Shown here: piece by piece, positions 26,089 through 34,078 of the stretch
How positions within the stretch are numbered: position 1 is the first letter of the stretch
How the letters are laid out: every line of letters starts with the position of its first letter
Origin: Floridanema aerugineum
Lineage (GTDB): Bacteria; Cyanobacteriota; Cyanobacteriia; Cyanobacteriales; Aerosakkonemataceae
Reading direction: 5' to 3'
NCBI RefSeq assembly: GCF_041929345.1
Contig: NZ_JBHFNQ010000256.1
Coordinates: forward strand, 25,599-89,598
Length of the DNA stretch: 64,000 nucleotides
Position numbers and translations under genes: made by a program
The notes under the pieces: generated by a model
What the model was told of the DNA's origin: nothing
What the model saw: only the letters and a program-made list of their open reading frames with translations
Database searches by the model: none

Positions 26089-26261
26089 GTTTACCCCTGT
26101 CAGAATGGAATGGATAGACGTTGAACATCTGCGCTTTAACGAGATTATAGCTTTCTTGGCAGTGGCAATGAGATTACCGAATTGAGGGCGTTATCCAACG
26201 GGACAGCGATCGCCTAATATAGCGATCGCTGATTTTTTCCCATACCGCAAAGGCTAATTAA

Positions 26262-26636
26262 GGTGAAATTAGTAGTAACAATCCAGTTTTTCCAGAAGTT
26301 GTTAGGATCGCCAGTGGTTTTGGAATTTTTGATTGTATTCCCTGTGCTAGAGCTATCAAAGAATTTTTGGTAGAACGGGGAGTTCAGGGAAAGCATATCA
26401 AGCTGGATACTGGTTCACAAGATCCCCTCTACGGACGTATTTATGATGATAGTGTAGGTGAACTGATTTCCACTACTGGACACCATGAAGCAGTTGTAGT
26501 TGAAATTGAGGGAGAGGAAATTGTGATTGACAACATTCACCCTGAAGGAATTCCTCGCTCGGTTTGGATGCAAAATCTTTATTCGCCTATTCTGGAAGTT
26601 GGGAGAGAATTTCAGATAACAGAACAGATGTTTTAG
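26262..26636 (+). pseudogene. Papain-fold toxin (Tox-PL-2 type) without a recognisable start codon
   Basis: The frame opens after a stop at 26259 and reads SSNNPVFPEVVRIASGFGIF, then DCIPCARAIKEFL with the candidate catalytic Cys, a segment VQGKHIKLDTG, STTGHHEAVVVEIEGEEIVI with the candidate His, and DNIHPEGIPRSVW. This matches the small papain-fold toxin proteins of cyanobacteria known to me. No ATG or GTG lies in frame before the Cys region (the first possible start is TTG 26367, after the catalytic Cys). Either the first few residues are lost or shifted out of frame, or a non-standard start is used. The downstream gene is the usual partner. Confidence 0.65.
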
Positions 26637-26659
26637 AGTTAACTTTTTGGGAGTTGGAT

Positions 26660-27010
26660 ATGGATAGTTTCTATGATTTATTAAAAAAGATTGAAAAAAG
26701 ACCTGCCATGTATTTAGGCAGACATTCTATTTTCAGTCTTCAAGCATTTTTGGATGGATACTATTTTGCTAGGCGCGAACTTGGCGTACCTTTGACGGAA
26801 CAGGAGGCTGAATTTCAAGAGTTTTTGCAATGGATACGTCAGAAATTTCAGGTGGAAACGGGACAATTATGGGCAAGTATTTTGCTTTTCCATTCCGCTG
26901 ATGAACGCAGTGCAGTCGATCGCTTTTTTAGGTTATTTGCAGAGTTTGTTAATCAGGAAAAAGTTAGAAAATTTGATGAGAAACGGGTTGAGAGTGGCAG
27001 GATGTTGTGA
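26660..27010 (+). CDS. Probable immunity partner of the papain-fold toxin
   Basis: A 116-residue protein from ATG 26660, with GGGAG 8 nt upstream. It begins MDSFYDLLKKIEKRPAMYLG and has FSLQAFLDGYYFARRELGVP and WASILLFHSADERSAVDRFF. From memory, proteins of this form accompany the papain-fold toxin in cyanobacteria, which suggests an immunity or antitoxin role. It starts 23 bp after the toxin stop. The gene looks intact even though its toxin seems damaged, a situation expected when an immunity gene is kept for protection. Confidence 0.7.
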   Translation: MDSFYDLLKKIEKRPAMYLGRHSIFSLQAFLDGYYFARRELGVPLTEQEAEFQEFLQWIRQKFQVETGQLWASILLFHSADERSAVDRFFRLFAEFVNQEKVRKFDEKRVESGRML

Positions 27011-27045
27011 GATATCTAAAATAGCGATCGCACTCATTGAAAGAA

Positions 27046-27090
27046 GCGATCGCACTTGAAGAGAAACAGTCAGTAAACGGAAGAAATGCG
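27046..27090 (+). repeat. 45-bp direct repeat, right copy
   Basis: It begins GCGATCGCACTTGAAGAGAA and ends GAAGAAATGCG, with three differences from the copy at 24466-24510. It is followed at once by GTAGGCGTAGCCCGTCGTAA, another HIP1-associated repeat part. Confidence 0.8.
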
Positions 27091-27221
27091 TAGGCGTAGC
27101 CCGTCGTAAACATCGCTCAGGATACAATGATGAAGTAAGCGATCGCACAATTGCTATTGAACGGCTGGCAATAACCTTTGCAACACAACAAAGTTTATTG
27201 CCAGCTGCTCCAATAGGTTTG

Positions 27222-28739
27222 TTAGACAGGTGTAGGTGTAGGTATAGGCCCATTATGAGGCACAGGGGAAGGCGGATTAACTGGTGTGTCATCAGCCTGA
27301 AGCATCAAGTATCGATTGGGATAGTATTTAGCAACCCACATTTGCGCTAGCTGTGCGCGTGTGATGGATTTCAAGTAGAATTTAATCGGAACACCCAAAT
27401 TACCAGCAAGGGCTTTATTAACATAGTCTTCAAACGCTGTCATTAAGGTATCTGTATCCAGCAGTTTATTTTTTCTTTCGTCAATGGGGGCTAGTCCAGT
27501 TACGACAGATTTGATCTCAGCATCGCGAATAGCCAACATTTGTCCACCAGTTCTAGCAGACTGAGCCCTCTCAGCTACAGAAGCCTGTTCGCTGTTAGTA
27601 GCATTAGCTGCTACTGCCAATTTATCCATCATTTTTGCAGGATCAAAGTCAGCAAATTTTTGGACACCCATTTGGATCTCATTGGACTTAATAACAGGAA
27701 TTGATCCCATCGTAATAATGCTTACAGTAGAGGTCAAAGACTGAGAGCTTAGTAAACTTTTCACATCGTTGGCAAAGGACGCATCTATTCCAAAACCACC
27801 AGATGCACTAGCAAACCAGTTTCCAGTTTCCATCTGTGCCTGCAATGATGCTGCAACAGTACTCACATTCTGTTTTGATTGAGAACTTGACGATTTAAGA
27901 ACATGAACCATGCCAATAAAACTGGAGCCATATGTGACACCTGACAACAGATGCAACTTTGCCTCATCTGTAGTACCTTCTTCCTTGGCGATAGTCTGAA
28001 AATTTTTCACATCATCAATTTTAATTCTTTTGTCTTTTGGGATATCTCCTTCATCACAAAGAGAATTCCACGCTCTGATAGCCTTATCAACATCAAGCAC
28101 AAAGGGAGCAAGAAGTGCAGCATCCTTATGGGTACAGGTTACTGTTATAATAAGCGTCCCTTCAAGATCATTTGTTGCTTTCTGGGTTGCCATCTGTGTG
28201 CCAACAGCAGTTGTTATATCTGCTGACCTTTTCGTCCCCAGGAAGCTGGTCATTGCGCTTACAAACGCTTTAGCCTGGTTGATTGTGATTTCAGCATTTT
28301 GCTTTTGTTGCTCAAACGAGAAATACTGTGCATTCATTCGTAACGAATCAGAAGAGAGAGGCATCTTCTTTATCTGTGTTTTATTATAGTCAATAGGGCT
28401 TTCGATACTAGTCGAAATAGCACCAATTGCACCTTTTTTCTCAGCTATTGTTTTCACGCTCTCAGCTCGTTTGGTTGCGTATACCTTGGCAGAGTCAAGA
28501 ACAGCCTTATCAGCCTCGACCCGTGCCTTGTCGAGGTCACTAGTATCAATACCAAGATTGATCATTTCAGAAATGGTCAAGTCAAGGCTTCTCCGTACCT
28601 CAATGCTCGAATTCATGGCATTTTCCAATTCATCAATTGGTCGTTGCAACTCTGATATTTCAATAAGAGCTTTCATCTTTTTTTCAGGAACCAAGTTTCC
28701 TAGTGTTAATGATGGATCGTAAGGGATAGACTGTGGCAT
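27222..28739 (-). CDS. Orphan 505-residue protein, possible pore-forming or toxin-like fold
   Basis: I do not recognise this protein. It begins MPQSIPYDPSLTLGNLVPEK without a signal peptide. Residues about 30-110 are helical and could form a coiled coil (ELENAMNSSIEVRRSLDLTI), residues about 125-200 contain a hydrophilic section with SSDSLRMNAQYFSF, and residues 280-400 form a Ser/Gly/Thr-rich section, with NWFASASGGFGIDASFANDV followed by TSTVSIITMGSIPV. Alternating Ser/Val/Thr strands ending in such a segment recall MACPF-like or other pore-forming proteins, but that is weak inference. The end is Pro-rich. I saw no HIP1 octamer inside it, unlike most of the neighbouring DNA, so acquisition from elsewhere is plausible. 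Confidence 0.85.
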   Translation of the reverse strand: MPQSIPYDPSLTLGNLVPEKKMKALIEISELQRPIDELENAMNSSIEVRRSLDLTISEMINLGIDTSDLDKARVEADKAVLDSAKVYATKRAESVKTIAEKKGAIGAISTSIESPIDYNKTQIKKMPLSSDSLRMNAQYFSFEQQKQNAEITINQAKAFVSAMTSFLGTKRSADITTAVGTQMATQKATNDLEGTLIITVTCTHKDAALLAPFVLDVDKAIRAWNSLCDEGDIPKDKRIKIDDVKNFQTIAKEEGTTDEAKLHLLSGVTYGSSFIGMVHVLKSSSSQSKQNVSTVAASLQAQMETGNWFASASGGFGIDASFANDVKSLLSSQSLTSTVSIITMGSIPVIKSNEIQMGVQKFADFDPAKMMDKLAVAANATNSEQASVAERAQSARTGGQMLAIRDAEIKSVVTGLAPIDERKNKLLDTDTLMTAFEDYVNKALAGNLGVPIKFYLKSITRAQLAQMWVAKYYPNRYLMLQADDTPVNPPSPVPHNGPIPTPTPV

Positions 28740-29176
28740 GGTTTTTATTAACCTCTTATGTAGGGCTTGCTGAAAAACTCATTGAACCTTGAATTTAATT
28801 TTGTTCTTTTAGCCTAGTTTTAACAACCGAAATTAAGTAACTTAGCAACTAATTTAATAATCTTCTATCTTCAAGCCTCAAATCATTCTAAAATCGTTAT
28901 TATGGACGTTATCTGGATCAACATCACGCTTTGTTTATTAAGTACCTGCACAAAATTATTTATACATCCGATTTCTGGTTTTCTATGTGTTTTAAAGGCT
29001 TCAGGTTAACCTAATGTGTAATTAGATCGATCGCACTCATTAACCAGTATCTCCAGAGCAGCGATCGACCTAAAAAAACAAAATCCCAAGCAACAAAAAA
29101 GTGCGATCGCCTTCCACATCTAAAGAAAGATCGATTGCCTACGGCACGCTGCGCGAACGCACTTTCATCATCCAAA
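28740..29176. other. Intergenic region with HIP1-linked repeats
   Basis: No gene is supported. The part at 29020-29170 holds GATCGATCGCACTCATTAAC, GTGCGATCGCCTTCC and GCCTACGGCACGCTGCGCGA, pieces of the HIP1-linked palindromic repeat. AT-rich DNA upstream of the orphan gene (28740-28900) may carry its promoter. Confidence 0.5.
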
Positions 29177-30889
29177 CTACAAACCACGCAAAATTACAAA
29201 CTGCATTGGCTCAAGTTCGAGTTTTACAAATAACGAAGGATTGTTAGGATCGGGATGGCTTAAAATCGGAACCGTACCTTCTTTGCCGTAAAGGAATTTC
29301 ATTTCACCTCCCTTCTTTTGCAGGTTACTATCAACCATGACAAAATCTGCCCGATGTTCGGTAATCGATGTATTGTAGGCTATCAAAATCTCTTCGTAAC
29401 CGAGAATTCGAGAAAATGCCAGGGTACAAGGGTGTCCTTGAGGTAAGCCAAAATCACGACCATTACCAGAAATTTCTCGGAAGTACATTCGACCAAACCG
29501 CAAAGGTTCTGTGTGTCGATAAATCTGCGCGATTTTGGCAATTTCTTGGTAAATATTGCATTGCTGATTTAGATAATTAACCTGGGGATTTTCTAAATCA
29601 AACATCGCTTCCCGAATTAATTCATCATCATAACCTTCACCAGAAAAACCTTGCTCAGTTCCGTAGTAAATACAAGTCATTCCTATCGCACAAAGCAGAT
29701 AACCTATCCCTGCAATTACTTGTTTATCAGGTGCATCAGTGGCAAATCGCCGTTTGGGATTTGAGCCAATCTGATCGTGATTATCAACAAAAGTTACTCG
29801 ATATCGTCCCAGTTCTCCTCGATTCAATGCTGAATTTCTGAGCGATTCATATCGATCAATTAAATCACTAGGCTTTTTTAGACCTTTAATAACATTTGGT
29901 AAAGTCCAGTAAAGGGGAAAATCTAGGACTGATGAAAGACCAAAATAAACGGTTCTATCACCTACTGTCGTAGCAGTATTAGCACCAATATAACGGTCTA
30001 CTATGGTATCTTGAGCAATTAATTCACCAAACAGGAAAAACCACTTTTTGCCCAAGCTGTAGGCATATTCTCGTACTGCCGAAGAAAAGCGAGATATCGC
30101 CAATTCACCCATGTGTTTTACTGCATCCATGCGAAATCCGTCGATGTCTGCTTCTCGAATCCAGTAGCAGTGAGATTTGATCAAAATTTCTTGCAGTTCT
30201 CTACCTGCTCGATCTTCATCATTATTGAAGTCTTTCAGTGACAAAAAATCACCGCGCTGACATTCAGGATAAGCATCCCAATTCCGAACTTGACCCCGGC
30301 GATGATAATAATCTGGGTTTCTTAGTTCCTGGGGAATTGGTCGGTCTTGTTGTCGCCAATCTCCGAGAGGAAATTGCCAATCTTGGTAATAATAATAGTC
30401 TTGGTTATTAGGGTAATACCAGTTATCTCCTGAGTGATTGACAACGACATCGAGGAAAACTCGTATTCCTTTATCGTGGGCTGCATTTACTAAATCGATT
30501 AAATCCTCTTTAGTACCAAAGCGGGGGTCTATATTTAGATAGTTTTGAATTGAATATCCGTGATATTTGTCCGAGTTTGGATTAGGAGCATCGTTGTTTT
30601 CAAAAATGGGACTTAACCAAATGGCGGTGCAGCCTAAGTTTTGAATGTAATCTAAGTGATTTTTAACTCCTTTGAGTTTGCCACCACAAAATTTTTTCAG
30701 TTGAGCTTGTTTTCCGCTACCAGTAGAACGAGAAGATGTATTAACGGGGATGCGGTTTAAATCATCGTGAAAGCGATCTACTAATAGGAAGTAAACGAAC
30801 TCTTCTCGCCATTCCCGATCGCAATTCCAATAGCGTTTCCCAGGAATCGGACTTAAATCTATTTCTTTAATTGAAGTTGGATAATTCAT
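29177..30889 (-). CDS. GH13 alpha-amylase family glycoside hydrolase
   Basis: A 570-residue cytoplasmic enzyme of the alpha-amylase family. The four conserved regions are visible: DVVVNHSG (I), DIDGFRMDAVKH (II, with the nucleophile Asp), FLFGELI (III, acid/base Glu) and TFVDNHDQ (IV). Upstream are AIWLSPIFENND and the tandem Tyr-rich loop NNQDYYYYQDWQFP. There is no signal peptide, so it probably acts on internal glucans, maltodextrins or related oligosaccharides. A C-terminal beta-domain of about 90 residues follows. Exact specificity cannot be read from the sequence. Confidence 0.9.
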   Translation of the reverse strand: MNYPTSIKEIDLSPIPGKRYWNCDREWREEFVYFLLVDRFHDDLNRIPVNTSSRSTGSGKQAQLKKFCGGKLKGVKNHLDYIQNLGCTAIWLSPIFENNDAPNPNSDKYHGYSIQNYLNIDPRFGTKEDLIDLVNAAHDKGIRVFLDVVVNHSGDNWYYPNNQDYYYYQDWQFPLGDWRQQDRPIPQELRNPDYYHRRGQVRNWDAYPECQRGDFLSLKDFNNDEDRAGRELQEILIKSHCYWIREADIDGFRMDAVKHMGELAISRFSSAVREYAYSLGKKWFFLFGELIAQDTIVDRYIGANTATTVGDRTVYFGLSSVLDFPLYWTLPNVIKGLKKPSDLIDRYESLRNSALNRGELGRYRVTFVDNHDQIGSNPKRRFATDAPDKQVIAGIGYLLCAIGMTCIYYGTEQGFSGEGYDDELIREAMFDLENPQVNYLNQQCNIYQEIAKIAQIYRHTEPLRFGRMYFREISGNGRDFGLPQGHPCTLAFSRILGYEEILIAYNTSITEHRADFVMVDSNLQKKGGEMKFLYGKEGTVPILSHPDPNNPSLFVKLELEPMQFVILRGL

Positions 30890-31578
30890 GGTTTTATGAA
30901 AAAATTAAACTAATTCGATCGCACTCATCAAAAAAAAGCTAGTAAAATCCTGTTTTGAAAAGTTGCCTGCACCTGTCTAGTATGCAAATTCAGTTCGGTC
31001 TAAACAACCGAAATTTAGGAATTTAAGAACGAAGTTAAAGTCAGAAAAAGTTTCTTAACTACGGTAATAATGCGATCCAAACCAGAAGAATGAATCGATC
31101 CAGCATGAGTCTGCTAAAACAGAATAACGGAACTGTGGTCTTGATAGGCGATCGCACCCATTAAATCGCAACCACTTTGCCATTCTTTCCCTTAACTTCA
31201 GCCCTTCACAATACCGAAGTTAAGGAAAGTCCGTTAAATTACTTAACTTTACAAACAGAAAAAGGCGAGTAATATGGGAATAGGTAGGTAAATTCCCATA
31301 TTCACACCTTGATCTCTGATTTGGTTTTAGTCTGAAGTAGGGCATCGCATCTGTGTTTCTACCCAGAGTTCTTTAAGAAATTTTTTGAATGGGTGCAATT
31401 TTTAAGATAACCACCTTTTTGAGTTGTAGATAACCTGGTAGATTTCGGCGCTTAAGCCATGTTTGCAGCGAAAAATGTAAGTTATCTCCTGTTTGCTAGC
31501 GCATTTTAACTGATGCACTACAGACGAGCAATGTTGCCGATCGATAAAACATTCATTTATAAATTCAAGAGGTTTCCG
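30890..31578. other. Intergenic region upstream of the STAND ATPase
   Basis: About 690 bp without a supported gene. It contains HIP1 fragments (TCGATCGCACTCATC near 30916; AGGCGATCGCACCC near 31146) and the short sequence AACAACCGAAAT near 31002, also seen near 28831. A start further upstream in the STAND frame (31513) is possible but less likely. Confidence 0.5.
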
Positions 31579-33000
31579 ATGATACTTCAAAAACGGGGCC
31601 GTAAACGTGGTGTAATCCTCACGCAACAAGGATTGCAGAAACTCGAAAATGCTAAATCCGAATCTGAAATGAATGATAATTTTGATAAACGTTATACCCG
31701 TGAAGCTTTAGGTTTTCGCACAGGTTTAGATCCAGACACTATAGCAAAGGTATTTGCCTTTGAAGTGGGAGTTGATAAAAAAACCCTCAAGTGCTGTTTC
31801 CAAACTTTTAACCTGCAACTTGAATCTGATGATTATCAGTTTGCCAAGCCAGATTTCGATTTTCAAATAGATAATAGAGAAATTCCAACTGCAAATTTGA
31901 CAGTTCAAAATTGTGTAGATTGGGGTGAAGCTCCCGATGTCTCAGAGTTTTACGGGCGTACAGATGAACTGGCAACGCTTGAGCAATGGATTGTCAAAGA
32001 TCGCTCTCGCCTAGTCACCCTCTTAGGTATGACAGGAATGGGTAAAACTTACTTATCGGTGAAGTTAGCTCAACAAATTCAGGATAACTTTGAGTTTGTG
32101 ATTTGTCGATCGCTCTTCCCAACTTCCCCACTCCACGATCTCCTCACAGACTTAATCGCCATCCTATCCAATGGCAAAGAAACTGAACTACCAGAATCAT
32201 GCGATCGCCAAATTTCTCGACTGATTCATTATTTGCAACATCACCGTTGCTTACTGATTTTAGACGGCGCTGACAAAATTCTCCAAGACTGTATCCCAAA
32301 AATGACCTGTCGAGACGGTATCTGTCTTCACCACCCAAATAAGGGCGGATACTGTCAGTTGTTGAGGAGAGTGGGGGAAGCGACTCATCAAAGTTGCTTA
32401 ATCTTAACTAGCCGAGTTAAATTACACCAAATTACCCCGCTGGAAGGTAAGACAAGACCTGTGCGGGTATTCCGTCTTCAGGGATTACAGGTAACAGACA
32501 TTGAAAAACTTTTCCACACCAAAGGAAGTTTTAGCGGAACAAAAGATAACTGGAATCGCTTAGTCGAATTCTATGCCGGAAATCCTCTGGTTCTCAACCG
32601 AATTGCTACAACAATTCAACAGTTATTTAATGGTAGCATCACTGAATTTTTAGATCAAAAAGTTACTGTTTTCGGTACAGTTCTCAACTATTTAGACCAA
32701 GAATTTGAAAATTTGTCGGATACGGCTAAAGCCACAATTCAATGTATGGTAAAGCATTGGCAACCAATTTCTTTTTCCAAGTTGCGCTCCCAAATCGAAT
32801 CTTCTGTTTCTTCCCAAACACTTCTGGAAACTTTGGAATTTTTACAAGGGCGATCGTGGATTGAAGCCAAAGCAGGTGTGTTTCATATCCAACCAATGTT
32901 GATTGAATATGTTAAATCTTCTTTTGTGGAAGAGAAGAAGGGTAATTTTCAGGCGATCGCTTTTCTAGATCAAAAGCCTCAACATCAAGTAGCAAGCTAG
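31579..33000 (+). CDS. NB-ARC STAND ATPase without C-terminal repeats
   Basis: A signal-transduction ATPase of 473 residues from ATG 31579 (AGAGGT 10 nt upstream). The N-terminal about 90 residues begin MILQKRGRKRGVILTQQGLQ and include RYTREALGFRTGLDPDTIAK, a helix-turn-helix-like domain common at the start of cyanobacterial STAND proteins. The NTPase core follows: EFYGRTDELATLEQWI, P-loop LGMTGMGKTYL, Walker B LLILDGAD, and a region like the plant GLPL motif, AGNPLVLNRIATTI. The winged-helix part follows, but WD40, TPR or pentapeptide sensor repeats are missing; the protein ends at QHQVAS. It may be a natural short form or a truncated gene. Confidence 0.85.
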   Translation: MILQKRGRKRGVILTQQGLQKLENAKSESEMNDNFDKRYTREALGFRTGLDPDTIAKVFAFEVGVDKKTLKCCFQTFNLQLESDDYQFAKPDFDFQIDNREIPTANLTVQNCVDWGEAPDVSEFYGRTDELATLEQWIVKDRSRLVTLLGMTGMGKTYLSVKLAQQIQDNFEFVICRSLFPTSPLHDLLTDLIAILSNGKETELPESCDRQISRLIHYLQHHRCLLILDGADKILQDCIPKMTCRDGICLHHPNKGGYCQLLRRVGEATHQSCLILTSRVKLHQITPLEGKTRPVRVFRLQGLQVTDIEKLFHTKGSFSGTKDNWNRLVEFYAGNPLVLNRIATTIQQLFNGSITEFLDQKVTVFGTVLNYLDQEFENLSDTAKATIQCMVKHWQPISFSKLRSQIESSVSSQTLLETLEFLQGRSWIEAKAGVFHIQPMLIEYVKSSFVEEKKGNFQAIAFLDQKPQHQVAS

Positions 33001-33034
33001 TTCTGGCAGAAATACAGCAATTTTCGGTTCAGTG

Positions 33035-33053
33035 TGTAGGCTGCGTCAGAACC
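33035..33053 (+). repeat. Single arm of the TTGTAGGGTGCGTCAG repeat
   Basis: TGTAGGCTGCGTCAGAACC matches one arm of the palindromic repeat family with one change; no matching second arm follows. It is probably a decayed copy. Confidence 0.55.
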
Positions 33054-33094
33054 TTATCATGTAATAACATTAAGCTAATTCAAATTTTTCAACC

Positions 33095-33319
33095 ATGAAC
33101 TACTCAGAAATCATTACCATTGAACCGGGAAAACGCAGCGGTCAACCTTGTATTCGGGGAATGCGAATCACCGTTTATGATGTCCTATCCTACCTCGCTT
33201 CTGGAATGACCTATCAAGAAATTCTCGAAGACTTTCCTTATCTGACTCAAGAAGATATTCTAGCTTGTCTTAGTTATGCAGCTGACCGTGAACGGCAAAC
33301 CTTAATTGTGAAAACATGA
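33095..33319 (+). CDS. DUF433 antitoxin
   Basis: A 74-residue protein with the DUF433 pattern: EIITIEPGKRSGQPCIRGMR, ITVYDVLSYLASGMTYQEIL and DFPYLTQEDILACLSYAADR. Proteins of this family contain a helix-turn-helix and act as antitoxins of DUF5615 PIN-like toxins. The stop overlaps the start of the following toxin frame by 4 bp. It is intact, whereas the toxin is frameshifted. Confidence 0.9.
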   Translation: MNYSEIITIEPGKRSGQPCIRGMRITVYDVLSYLASGMTYQEILEDFPYLTQEDILACLSYAADRERQTLIVKT

Positions 33320-33649
33320 AATTATTGTTTGACCACAACTTATCCCCTCGCTTAATCAATCGACTAGCCGATCTTTTCCCTAATTCCAGTCACCTCTTTA
33401 TTGTTGGGACTTGACCAAGTACCAGACCAAGAAGTGTGGCAATATGCTCGCGATAACGACTATATAATTGTCACCAAAGACGCAGATTTTAACGAAATTG
33501 TAATTCGGCGCGGTTTCCCGCCGAAAGTGATTTGGATGAGGCGGGGAAACTGTAGTACTGGAGATATTGAAACAATCTTGAGAACTAACTTTGTTGATAT
33601 TCAAAACTTCAATCAAGACCAAAACTTAGGCATTTTTACCCTGTATTAA
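33316..33649 (+). pseudogene. DUF5615 PIN-like toxin, frameshifted
   Basis: From ATG 33316 the first frame reads MKLLFDHNLSPRLINRLADL FPNSS, which is the normal DUF5615 start, but it ends at a TGA near 33412. The next frame (+1) continues LLGLDQVPDQEVWQYARDND and then YIIVTKDADFNEIVIRRG, the second half of the family with its acidic residues. A single-base indel between about 33385 and 33400 (near CACCTCTTTATTG) explains both. The rest of the gene is well preserved, so the mutation is probably recent, unless expression uses frameshifting. Confidence 0.85.
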
Positions 33650-33668
33650 ATGTTTTAGGAACTCGGTT

Positions 33669-33872
33669 TCAGGTGGGTACAAAGGCACAATTACCACTTG
33701 TCACGATTTCATTACCTGTTGATCCCCAACCTCTTACCGCTTGATCCCTTATATTTCGCCTGGTAAAACCATAAACTTGGCAAAAATCTGTATACCAGTA
33801 TACCATAGAAGCAGAACTAGACAGCGATCCCAAAGAAATTACAAGAAAAATTACAAAAGATGGTTTTTTCAT
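33669..33872 (-). CDS. Possible small secreted protein
   Basis: A 67-residue open frame from ATG 33872 starts with a plausible signal peptide, MKKPSFVIFLVISLGSLSSS, followed by a short mature part with YWYTDFCQVYGFTRR and two Cys residues that could form one disulfide. No good Shine-Dalgarno sequence is seen and no family is recognised, so it could be chance. It lies in the otherwise gene-free interval between the frameshifted toxin and ppsA. Confidence 0.35.
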   Translation of the reverse strand: MKKPSFVIFLVISLGSLSSSASMVYWYTDFCQVYGFTRRNIRDQAVRGWGSTGNEIVTSGNCAFVPT

Positions 33873-34078
33873 GCTGGTTTCTGTATCGATCGCTACACTA
33901 GGGCTATAAGGACGATCGATTTGCGATCGTTCTTTCAAATCAAGTTGTTAACAAAATAAGTAGGTATTTAGGATGTTTCCTAATAGTTAGGAAGCATTGA
34001 CTAGGAGTTTTTTTGCCTAAAACCTGGGCAATTTTATCATTTACCAAAATTTTACTTGATTACCAAGAGGAACTACTC

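Noticed and set aside
26214..26396. 60-codon minus-strand frame opposite the papain-fold toxin
   Set aside because: It is the shadow of the toxin frame and has no signal of its own.
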